Assembly (NCBI GenBank): GCA_902496595.1
Contig: CABVBV010000094.1
Location: 1-8,316 of the forward strand
DNA length: 8,316 nt
From: an uncultured Eubacteriales bacterium
GTDB lineage: Bacteria; Bacillota; Clostridia; Oscillospirales; Oscillospiraceae
Reading direction: 5' to 3'
In this document: in pieces, positions 1 to 5,176 of the stretch
How the letters are laid out: each line of letters starts with the position of its first letter
Numbering within the stretch: the first letter of the stretch is position 1
The notes under the pieces: generated by a model
Seen by the model: the letters and a program-made list of their open reading frames with translations, nothing else
Databases searched by the model: none
What the model was told of the DNA's origin: nothing
Program-made: the position numbers and the translations under genes

Positions 1-165
1 GCGGTCAAGGAGGACGGTGTTACCAATCAGCGGGTGACGATCCACTACAACTGCATCGGTGCCTTTGAGGTGCCGGATCGCCGGAAGATCCCCGAGCGGG
101 ATATTCTGCTGGAAACGAGAAAAGGCGTAGCACTAAGCTACGCCCCCACACAGATCGCCATATAA
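1..165 (+). CDS. C-terminal end of a large serine recombinase (DUF4368 type), 5' partial
   Basis: Frame 1 is open from the first base to TAA at 163-165 and gives 54 residues. The segment VTIHYNCIGAFEVP followed by a basic stretch and a TRKGVALSYAP-like tail resembles the DUF4368 C-terminus of large serine recombinases (TnpX/TndX-like) that excise and insert conjugative or mobilizable elements of Clostridia. The catalytic resolvase domain and the recombinase domain would lie left of the window and cannot be checked. The gene ends 66 bp from the 3' end of a tRNA-Pro gene and converges on it, the position expected of an integrase gene at the edge of its element. The family call is recalled from the tail motif only. 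It could also be a decayed copy. Confidence 0.6.
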   Translation, partial: AVKEDGVTNQRVTIHYNCIGAFEVPDRRKIPERDILLETRKGVALSYAPTQIAI

Positions 166-180
166 ACTTGGAAATAAAAA

Positions 181-232
181 ATGCGGAGTATCATCAGCAG
201 ACCTTTTCAGATCCTTTCATGATACTCCGCAT
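181..232 (-). terminator. Rho-independent terminator of tRNA-Pro
   Basis: A perfect 14-bp inverted repeat (181-194 with 219-232) encloses a 24-base loop. Read on the minus strand it begins at the last base of the tRNA CCA end and is followed by a T-rich tract (TTTTTATTT, 180 downwards). This fits termination of the tRNA transcript. The plus side lacks a T tract, so it is a poor terminator for the recombinase gene. The loop is long for an intrinsic terminator, and the repeat may also mark an element junction. Confidence 0.65.
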
Positions 233-307
233 GGTCGGAGTGGCGAGACTTGAACTCGCGGCCTCATGGTCCCGAACCATGCGCGCTACCATCTGCGCTA
301 CACCCCG
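232..307 (-). tRNA. tRNA-Pro (anticodon CGG), CCA encoded
   Basis: The minus strand folds into a full cloverleaf of 76 nt. The acceptor stem CGGGGTG pairs with CACTCCG with one G-T wobble, the D-arm is GCGC...GCGC, and the anticodon stem CATGG/CCATG holds the loop TTCGGGA with anticodon CGG. The T-arm GCGAG-TTCAAGT-CTCGC is intact. The discriminator is A and the 3' CCA is encoded at 232-234. It reads CCG proline codons. A consensus promoter lies upstream and a hairpin terminator directly downstream, so it is probably a single-gene transcript. tRNA 3' ends are common integration targets, and a recombinase gene ends just beyond this one. Confidence 0.96.
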
Positions 308-320
308 AGACAGCTTTATC

Positions 321-349
321 ATTATAATTAGCTTGGCTTCAGTTGTCAA
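321..349 (-). promoter_or_regulatory. Sigma-A promoter of tRNA-Pro
   Basis: On the minus strand a perfect TTGACA (-35, at 344-349) and a perfect TATAAT (-10, at 321-326) are separated by exactly 17 bases. Transcription should start near 314, about 7 bases before the mature tRNA 5' end at 307. A promoter with both hexamers at consensus suits a stable RNA gene. Confidence 0.9.
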
Positions 350-364
350 GCTAATTTTTATTTT
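326..364 (+). terminator. Possible weak plus-strand terminator, overlapping the tRNA promoter
   Basis: A perfect 10-bp inverted repeat (326-335 with 347-356, 11-base loop) is followed on the plus strand by TTTTTATTTT (355-364). It could stop transcripts that leave the recombinase and run antisense through the tRNA before they reach the sporulation gene. The stem is AT-rich, with only three GC pairs, so termination may be weak. The same repeat lies between the -10 and -35 of the tRNA promoter and could instead be an operator. Confidence 0.35.
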
Positions 365-367
365 CGC

Positions 368-396
368 GCATATTTGCGGTCTTGTCCAAATATAAT
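368..396 (+). promoter_or_regulatory. Candidate sigma-E-type sporulation promoter
   Basis: GCATATT at 368-374 matches the sigma-E -35 consensus (KMATATT). After 14 bases, AATATAAT at 389-396 matches the -10 consensus (CATACAHT) at six of eight positions. In Bacillus subtilis the spoIVF operon is transcribed by sigma-E in the mother cell, so this promoter fits the genes that follow. A start about 7 bases downstream of the -10 falls at or next to the ATG at 403. The TATAAT within the -10 has no good sigma-A -35 at 16-18 bases. Confidence 0.45.
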
Positions 397-402
397 GTCA
401 GC

Positions 403-1263
403 ATGAAGACAAATTCAGGTTACAATTACAAAATTATTCTGGCTTCAGTTCTGTTCATCCTCATCACCGCAGTGAAACTCCTATTCCCTGCCCAGACCGA
501 GGAGCTCAGGGCCAGAGTGCGCGAAGCCGTGAGCCGCGATGCCGACTACACCCAGGTCTTTGAAAACCTCGGCGCTCGCCTCTCCGACGGTGCGGATAGA
601 GCTGCTGCGCTCTTTTTCGGGCAGGACGGCGCCGTATCTGTCTCGCGTCCCGTCGAATTTGAGCCCGTGACGCTTGACGACCTGCGCGGCGAGTCGCGTT
701 ATCTGCTTGCCGACGTCCCGGAAGCTGATGTGGTCGGCGACGCTGCTTCCCCCTCTCCGGAACCTGAACCGGAGCCCTCTGAAGTTCCGGCCGCCGTTTC
801 CGCTTTTCTTGAGGCGCAGGCCGAGTTCTCCGACTACGCCGTGCCTGCCAACGTCAGTTATGAGATGCCGGTTCTCCCCTTCCAATTCACCAGCCCCGTC
901 TCGGGCTACACTTCTTCCGGTTTCGGATTCAGGCTGCATCCGCTCGAAGGAGAGGTGAAGTTCCACTACGGCACCGACTTCGCCGTCTATTCCGGCACGG
1001 ACGTCCACGCCTTTGCCGACGGAACCGTGGCGCTGATGGGTTGGGACGACGGCTACGGCAACTACGTCATCCTTGAGCACGAGGGCGGCTGGCAAAGCCT
1101 TTACGCCCACTGCTCGGAGGTGCTTGTTTACAGTGGGCAGAGCGTGGCTATGGGCGACGTGATCGCCAAATCAGGCGCTACGGGCGAGGTCACGGGCCCG
1201 CATCTCCATTTTGAGCTGAGGGACGGCGGCATCTTTTACAATCCGGAGTTCTGGCTCTCATGA
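403..1263 (+). CDS. spoIVFA: Membrane-anchored M23 (LytM) protein, SpoIVFA-like
   Basis: A protein of 286 residues has a short basic N-terminus, one membrane helix (about 11-28), a charged region, a Pro/Glu-rich linker (about 116-129) and an M23/LytM domain (about 160-283). The zinc ligands (H188 and D192 in HYGTD, H269 in PHLHFEL) and the other active-site histidines (H236 in LYAH, H267) are all present, so it could be an active peptidoglycan endopeptidase. The following gene overlaps it by ATGA and encodes an M50 protease. That is the SpoIVFA-SpoIVFB arrangement, in which SpoIVFA anchors and restrains the protease in the outer forespore membrane. I chose ATG 403 over TTG 382 because TTG lies upstream of the predicted transcription start and neither start has a Shine-Dalgarno site. 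A SpoIIQ-like or general cell-wall hydrolase is the alternative. Confidence 0.72.
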   Translation: MKTNSGYNYKIILASVLFILITAVKLLFPAQTEELRARVREAVSRDADYTQVFENLGARLSDGADRAAALFFGQDGAVSVSRPVEFEPVTLDDLRGESRYLLADVPEADVVGDAASPSPEPEPEPSEVPAAVSAFLEAQAEFSDYAVPANVSYEMPVLPFQFTSPVSGYTSSGFGFRLHPLEGEVKFHYGTDFAVYSGTDVHAFADGTVALMGWDDGYGNYVILEHEGGWQSLYAHCSEVLVYSGQSVAMGDVIAKSGATGEVTGPHLHFELRDGGIFYNPEFWLS

Positions 1264-1793
1264 AGGCAGGAAAAACCGAAATCAGCGCCGGGGGCGTTTT
1301 ACTGCTCGCGGCGCTGTATTTTTTTATGGACATACGGGGCCTGGCAGCCCTCGCGCTTGCAGTGTCGGCGCATGAGCTGGGTCATGTTGCGGCCCTCAGG
1401 CTCTGCGGTTCCTCCATACGCGACTTCCGGGCCGACCTCGGCGGCCTATTGATCATTCCGGATTCAGGGCTCTCGCCCGGCTCAGAATTGTTCTGCCTCG
1501 CAGCAGGCCCGTTTTCAGGGCTGTTATATGCGTTCTTCGCCTCCTGCTCAAGCTCCGGGCTCCTGCTTTGCTCCTCGGGCATGAGTTTGGCCCTATCCCT
1601 CTTCAACCTTCTGCCCTGTCCCCCTCTCGACGGAGGAGGCATCACGACGGCGATATTCGGCCCCGGAGTCGCTCGCTGCTGCGGGCTTCTCACGGCTCTG
1701 CTGCTATTTATCTCCGGCTTCGCTCTTTGTGTGGGCGGGCAAGGAGCGGCGCTTTTCCTGGCAGGGGCCATTTTGCTTGTGAAGAACGTCTGA
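1260..1793 (+). CDS. spoIVFB: M50 intramembrane metalloprotease, SpoIVFB-like
   Basis: This very hydrophobic 177-residue protein has several membrane helices. It carries the site-2-protease zinc motif HELGH (H38, E39, H42) in the second hydrophobic segment and the second motif NLLPCPPLDGG (N116, D124 as third zinc ligand) near the middle. This is the SpoIVFB-type M50 fold, which cuts membrane-bound pro-sigma-K during mother-cell development. Its ATG overlaps the TGA of the M23 gene, so translation is probably coupled, with GGAG at 1245-1248 as a rather distant ribosome site. At 177 residues it is much shorter than B. subtilis SpoIVFB (about 290) and lacks the C-terminal CBS domain. Its substrate is inferred from context only; another regulated-proteolysis target is possible. 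Confidence 0.75.
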   Translation: MKAGKTEISAGGVLLLAALYFFMDIRGLAALALAVSAHELGHVAALRLCGSSIRDFRADLGGLLIIPDSGLSPGSELFCLAAGPFSGLLYAFFASCSSSGLLLCSSGMSLALSLFNLLPCPPLDGGGITTAIFGPGVARCCGLLTALLLFISGFALCVGGQGAALFLAGAILLVKNV

Positions 1794-1794
1794 C

Positions 1795-2520
1795 TCAATA
1801 CTTTCTTACGAGCAGCTTCAGTCGGCCCTTACGGGTTTCTCCGCAGGTATCCTCGAAGCGGAACCGACCCATGCCTCTGACTGAAACGACATCCCCCGGT
1901 TCGGCCCTCTGCGACGCGGATCTGGCCGGCAGGCCGTTCACCAGAACCCGCTCCGCTTCAAAAAGGTTGCGGCTCTCACCTCTCGACAAGTTATAGACGG
2001 CGGCTACGACGGCGTCAAGTCTCTCCGAGGCCGCGTTGACGAAGCTGGGTTCCGGCAAGGTTCCCGCTTTCTCTGGCAAAGACGCAGCTTCGCGGACTCT
2101 CACTCGGCTGCGTCCGACCTGGTTCAGATTTGCAATAATGTGGCCCTTGACGCTATTCAGGCAGAACAGCCAGGCTCTGCCCTCGCCTATCACGATATCG
2201 CCCAGTGTACTGCGTCTCAGCCCAAGTCCCATCAGCGAGCCCAGGTAATCCCTGTGCGCCGGCTCCTTTTCAAATTTTCCCGAGCGGAGCTCGATCTCCA
2301 GGCAGCTTATCGGAGGATCCCCGCCTCCGAAGACCGCCAACTTGCGCTCAGCCTGTTCGAAGCCTCCGCAGAGCTCATATTCGGTCTCGGTTTTCATGCG
2401 CGACAGCTCGGTCTGCTCGCCAAGACTAAGGAACTCCGAGCTCGTACTTATCCCGCGCTCCGCCGACCTTCTGGAGAGTTCGGAGAGCCGCTTCTTCAGC
2501 AATTCGATTTCGTTATCCAT
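1795..2520 (-). CDS. ylmH: YlmH-family S4-domain RNA-binding protein
   Basis: A protein of 241 residues. The N-terminal YlmH domain holds the family signature HRDYLGSLMGLGLRRSTLGDI (residues 89-109, written here as its key stretch HRDYLG...GDI). An S4 RNA-binding domain follows at about 165-225, containing SERLDAVVA and a VLVNG...PGDVVSVRG pattern. YlmH proteins bind the ribosome and have been linked to ribosome-associated quality control in Firmicutes. I chose ATG 2520 because homologues begin shortly before the helical N-terminus and GAGGCGG lies 8 bases upstream; the open frame extends 27 codons further without family similarity. In many Firmicutes ylmH lies in the sepF-ylmG-ylmH-divIVA cluster, but here it stands alone. 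Its 3' end is one base from the M50 gene, convergent. Confidence 0.85.
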   Translation of the reverse strand: MDNEIELLKKRLSELSRRSAERGISTSSEFLSLGEQTELSRMKTETEYELCGGFEQAERKLAVFGGGDPPISCLEIELRSGKFEKEPAHRDYLGSLMGLGLRRSTLGDIVIGEGRAWLFCLNSVKGHIIANLNQVGRSRVRVREAASLPEKAGTLPEPSFVNAASERLDAVVAAVYNLSRGESRNLFEAERVLVNGLPARSASQRAEPGDVVSVRGMGRFRFEDTCGETRKGRLKLLVRKY

Positions 2521-2548
2521 GGTATGTCCGCCTCTGTTCCGGAGTTTC

Positions 2549-2556
2549 AAGGGGGT
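2549..2556 (+). promoter_or_regulatory. Ribosome binding site that decides the symporter start
   Basis: AAGGGGGT at 2549-2556 resembles the ideal AAGGAGGT and ends 7 bases before TTG at 2564. The alternative ATGs in the frame (2519 and 2600) lack a site of this quality. The ATG at 2519 would also add residues that overlap the ylmH start and do not resemble the family. Confidence 0.6.
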
Positions 2557-2563
2557 AATATTC

Positions 2564-3913
2564 TTGAGCGGATTCATCAGTCTTCTCTGGGGCCTTCCCA
2601 TGGCGCTGCTGCTTGCTTTTGTCGGGCTTTATCTCAGCTCGGTAAGCGGCTTCATACAGCTCAGGCGCTTCCCGGAGGTCATGCGCTGCACTCTGGGCGG
2701 CGTCTTAAGGAAGAATGAAAACGTTCCCGGTTCTGTGACGCCCGTACAGGCCGTCTGTGCCGCGCTCGCCGGTACGGTGGGCACAGGAAACATTGCGGGA
2801 GTGGCGCTCGCTGTTGCGCTCGGCGGGCCCGGAGCTCTGTTCTGGCTCTGGCTCTCGGCCCTGCTCGGGATGGCGACTAAGTATGCTGAGGTAGTTCTGG
2901 CCCTGCGCTTTCGTGAAAAGGGAGCCGACGGCGAATGGCTCGGAGGGCCTATGTACACTATCAAAAACGGGCTGGGTTCCCGAGCCATGCCTCTCGCGAG
3001 GCTCTTTGCAGCCTCAGGCGCCCTCGCCGCTCTCGGCATGGGCGCTGCTGTTCAGGGAAGCGAGATAAGCGGCGCCGCCAGAACTCTTGCAATGGAACTT
3101 CTTCCCCGTCTGCCCGCAGAACGGCCCGCTCTTTCGCTCGTCATAGGAATATTTGCGGCAATGTGCGGCTTCGCTGTACTCAGAGGGGGCATGGCGAGGC
3201 TCGGCCGCGTCTGCGTGAGTCTGGTTCCGCTCATGGGTCTCGGCTACGTCCTATGCTGTCTTGCGGTGATCTTTGCAAATCTGCCGGCGCTCCCGGGTGT
3301 GCTCGGCTCAATCGTAACGGAGGCATTCCGTCCGGGCGCCTTTGCCGGGGCGCTCAGCTGGGGGCTGAGGCGAGGGGTCTTCTCAAACGAGGCCGGGCTC
3401 GGCTCCTCTCCGATCGCGCACGCCTCCAGCTCGGAGACGGAGCCCGTGCGTCAGGGTTTTTTCGGCATCTTTGAGGTCTTCGCCGACACTCTCGTCGTTT
3501 GCAGTCTCACCGGGCTGGCAATACTCTGTTCCGGCATCGCCGTTCCCTATGGACAGCCGGCGACGCTCTCTCTTCCGGTATCGGCTTTCGCGACTATATT
3601 CGGCGGCGGTTTCGCGGCGGTTTTACTGTCAGGCGCACTCGCGCTTTTTTCGCTCTCGTCGCTGCTCAGCTGGGGAATGTACGGCCTGCGCTGCTGCGGT
3701 TTTCTGTTCGGAGGGCGCTCGCAGCCTACCTATCTGCTTCTGTTCGCGCTGTGTGTGCTTCCCGGAGCGCTTGGCTCGAGGGAGATAGTATGGGAGCTGG
3801 CCGACCTTCTCAATGCGCTCATGGCTCTGCCCAACCTTATATCCCTGCTGCTGCTCTCCCCCGAACTGCGGAGGCTCACGCGCTCATATTTCGCTCAGAG
3901 GCAGAGGGCGTAG
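2564..3913 (+). CDS. AGCS-family sodium:amino-acid (alanine/glycine) symporter
   Basis: A protein of 449 residues, the usual length for the AGCS family (AgcS/AlsT), which imports alanine or glycine with Na+. Family marks are LWGLP near the N-terminus, TPVQAVCAALAGTVGTGNIAG (about 59-79, key part GTVGTGNIAG), GGPGALFWLW (87-96), GGPMYTI (127-133) and the signature RRGVFSNEAGLGSSPIAHA (269-287). About ten hydrophobic segments are visible. The start is TTG at 2564, supported by a strong ribosome site. The gene begins 43 bp from divergent ylmH, so the two promoters must be compact or lie inside each other's coding sequence. Its 3' end overlaps the Fe-alcohol dehydrogenase gene by 19 bp, tail to tail. 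The substrate (alanine, glycine or other) cannot be settled from sequence. Confidence 0.88.
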   Translation: MSGFISLLWGLPMALLLAFVGLYLSSVSGFIQLRRFPEVMRCTLGGVLRKNENVPGSVTPVQAVCAALAGTVGTGNIAGVALAVALGGPGALFWLWLSALLGMATKYAEVVLALRFREKGADGEWLGGPMYTIKNGLGSRAMPLARLFAASGALAALGMGAAVQGSEISGAARTLAMELLPRLPAERPALSLVIGIFAAMCGFAVLRGGMARLGRVCVSLVPLMGLGYVLCCLAVIFANLPALPGVLGSIVTEAFRPGAFAGALSWGLRRGVFSNEAGLGSSPIAHASSSETEPVRQGFFGIFEVFADTLVVCSLTGLAILCSGIAVPYGQPATLSLPVSAFATIFGGGFAAVLLSGALALFSLSSLLSWGMYGLRCCGFLFGGRSQPTYLLLFALCVLPGALGSREIVWELADLLNALMALPNLISLLLLSPELRRLTRSYFAQRQRA

Positions 3914-5052
3914 ATCTCCCTCACCTCATCCATTCCCAAATCTATGACGCTGGGGAAGCTCAGGCTGCCGTTTCCCGTGCAGCGGCGGCTCATATATTCA
4001 GCGTCCTCCGCCGTGAGGCCGAAGTCCGAGAGCCTTTGCGGCATTCCCAGGGCTCTGAAGTATTCCTTCGTCTTCTCTATGCCCGCCTCGGCTCCTGCCG
4101 CTCCCCATATTTTCTCCGCGTAGCGTTCGAGCCGCTCGGTGAACAGGCCTCGCCTTCTGAAAAACTCCAAGTATGCGGGCCAGATCACAGCCAGACCGGC
4201 GCCGTGGGCTATCCTGTCATCCATGGCGCTCATCTCATGCTCCAGCTTGTGTGCCCAGAGCCCGCATTTCCTCCCTGCTCCGGTGAGCCCGTTGTGCGAG
4301 AGGCCGCCTGCAAACATGAGCGTTGCTCTCGCCTCATAGTCCTCCGGCTTCTCGATTGCTGTGCGCCCCGCCGCTATCACCGACCTGAGCAGGCCCTCCG
4401 AAAGCTCATCCACGAGGTCGTTATCCTCATTGGTACACATATATCTCTCCATCGTGTGCATGAGAATATCTACGACTCCGCAGGCGGTCTGGTATGGCGG
4501 CAGCGTGAAGCTCAGCTCGGGATCCAGAACTGCGAAGAGCGGCCGGTTCTCGTCGCAGCTGAGGCCGCGCTTCACCCCGGCAGCGGTGTTCGTCAGCACA
4601 GCACTGTCGCTCGTCTCGCTCCCCGTAGCCGCTATTGTGAGCAGCACTCCCACAGGCAGGCTGTCTGTGGGACTGACTTTTTTCTCGATATACTCCCAGG
4701 GGTCGCGGCCGGTTTTGACGCAGTGCGCGGCCATTTTAGCATTATCTATGACGCTGCCTCCGCCTACTGCCAGGAGAATATCGCAGCGCTCAGACCTGGC
4801 ATATTCGGCAGTCTTGACGCAGAAGTCCAGGGTTGGATTCGCCTGCACTCCTCCGAGCACGGCATAATCCAGTCCGGCGGAACGCAGAGAGCGCTCCACC
4901 CTCTCCAGCAGCCCCGTCTTCACAGCGCTGCCGCCTCCGTAACAGATAAGAGGCCGCCTGAAACCGTAATCCGCTACGATACCGCCCAGCGCGTCCGTCC
5001 GGCCTCTGCCGAAGAATATCTTTGTCGGGACGCAAAGTTCAAAATCCAGCAC
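3895..5052 (-). CDS. Iron-containing alcohol dehydrogenase (butanol dehydrogenase-like)
   Basis: A protein of 385 residues reading from GTG 5052, of the group III (Fe-ADH) family. It reduces an aldehyde to an alcohol with NAD(P)H in the cytoplasm. It has PTKIFFG near the N-terminus, the nucleotide-binding GGGSVIDNAK (97-106), GSETSD (144-149), and the iron ligands D195, H199 (DILMHT), H268 (WAH) and H283 (IAHGAG). Domain order and length are complete. The start at GTG 5052 is preferred over ATG 5082: AGGTGG lies 5 bases upstream, homologues begin just before the PTK motif, and a -10 hexamer at 5071-5076 would place ATG 5082 before the transcription start. The neighbouring divergent CoA-transferase suggests butanol or 4-hydroxybutyrate metabolism, but the substrate is open. 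Confidence 0.88.
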   Translation of the reverse strand: MLDFELCVPTKIFFGRGRTDALGGIVADYGFRRPLICYGGGSAVKTGLLERVERSLRSAGLDYAVLGGVQANPTLDFCVKTAEYARSERCDILLAVGGGSVIDNAKMAAHCVKTGRDPWEYIEKKVSPTDSLPVGVLLTIAATGSETSDSAVLTNTAAGVKRGLSCDENRPLFAVLDPELSFTLPPYQTACGVVDILMHTMERYMCTNEDNDLVDELSEGLLRSVIAAGRTAIEKPEDYEARATLMFAGGLSHNGLTGAGRKCGLWAHKLEHEMSAMDDRIAHGAGLAVIWPAYLEFFRRRGLFTERLERYAEKIWGAAGAEAGIEKTKEYFRALGMPQRLSDFGLTAEDAEYMSRRCTGNGSLSFPSVIDLGMDEVREIYALCL

Positions 5053-5057
5053 TTGTA

Positions 5058-5063
5058 CCACCT
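5058..5063 (-). promoter_or_regulatory. Ribosome binding site that decides the Fe-ADH start
   Basis: AGGTGG on the minus strand ends 5 bases before GTG at 5052. No comparable site precedes the in-frame ATG at 5082. Confidence 0.6.
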
Positions 5064-5070
5064 CGCACAG

Positions 5071-5099
5071 ATTATAGACCATTCTGCGGCGTTTGTGAA
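5071..5099 (-). promoter_or_regulatory. Sigma-A promoter of the Fe-alcohol dehydrogenase gene
   Basis: On the minus strand TTCACA (5094-5099, five of six to consensus) and a perfect TATAAT (5071-5076) are 17 bases apart. Transcription would start near 5064, giving a leader of about 12 bases that just includes the ribosome site. This supports the GTG start at 5052. Confidence 0.65.
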
Positions 5100-5110
5100 G
5101 TATTCGCCCC

Positions 5111-5139
5111 TTGCGTTTGGAGCCGGGGCGTGTTTTAAT
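5111..5139 (+). promoter_or_regulatory. Candidate extended -10 promoter of the CoA-transferase gene
   Basis: TTGCGT (5111-5116) and TTTAAT (5134-5139) are 17 bases apart. The -10 is preceded by TGT (5131-5133), which makes an extended -10. A start near 5146 leaves a leader of about 30 bases with GGAGGT at 5165-5170. The -35 is weak (three of six), so the call rests on the -10 side. A TATAAA at 5151-5156 lacks a -35. Confidence 0.45.
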
Positions 5140-5176
5140 TGAGTTGCAGATATAAATACTTTACGGAGGTCGAAAT

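Noticed and set aside
382..384. TTG as start of the M23 gene
   Set aside because: There is no ribosome site and it lies upstream of the proposed transcription start. ATG 403 still includes the whole membrane helix.
168..395. 75-codon open frame across the tRNA region on the plus strand
   Set aside because: Most of it is a translation of the antisense of tRNA-Pro, a well-known false gene call, and it has no ribosome site.
481..1110. 209-codon minus-strand frame opposite the M23 gene
   Set aside because: The plus strand encodes a complete M23 domain with all active residues. The antisense product shows nothing recognisable.
2140..2718. 192-codon plus-strand frame opposite ylmH
   Set aside because: ylmH and its S4 domain explain the region, and this frame has no ribosome site or motifs.
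5080..5082. ATG as start of the Fe-alcohol dehydrogenase gene
   Set aside because: A near-consensus promoter has its -10 downstream of this codon, and a good ribosome site serves GTG 5052 instead.
3499..5142. 547-codon open frame on the plus strand opposite the Fe-alcohol dehydrogenase
   Set aside because: It is antisense to a complete, motif-bearing enzyme and overlaps the symporter in another frame. Its length follows from GC-rich codon use, and its product shows no recognisable motifs.
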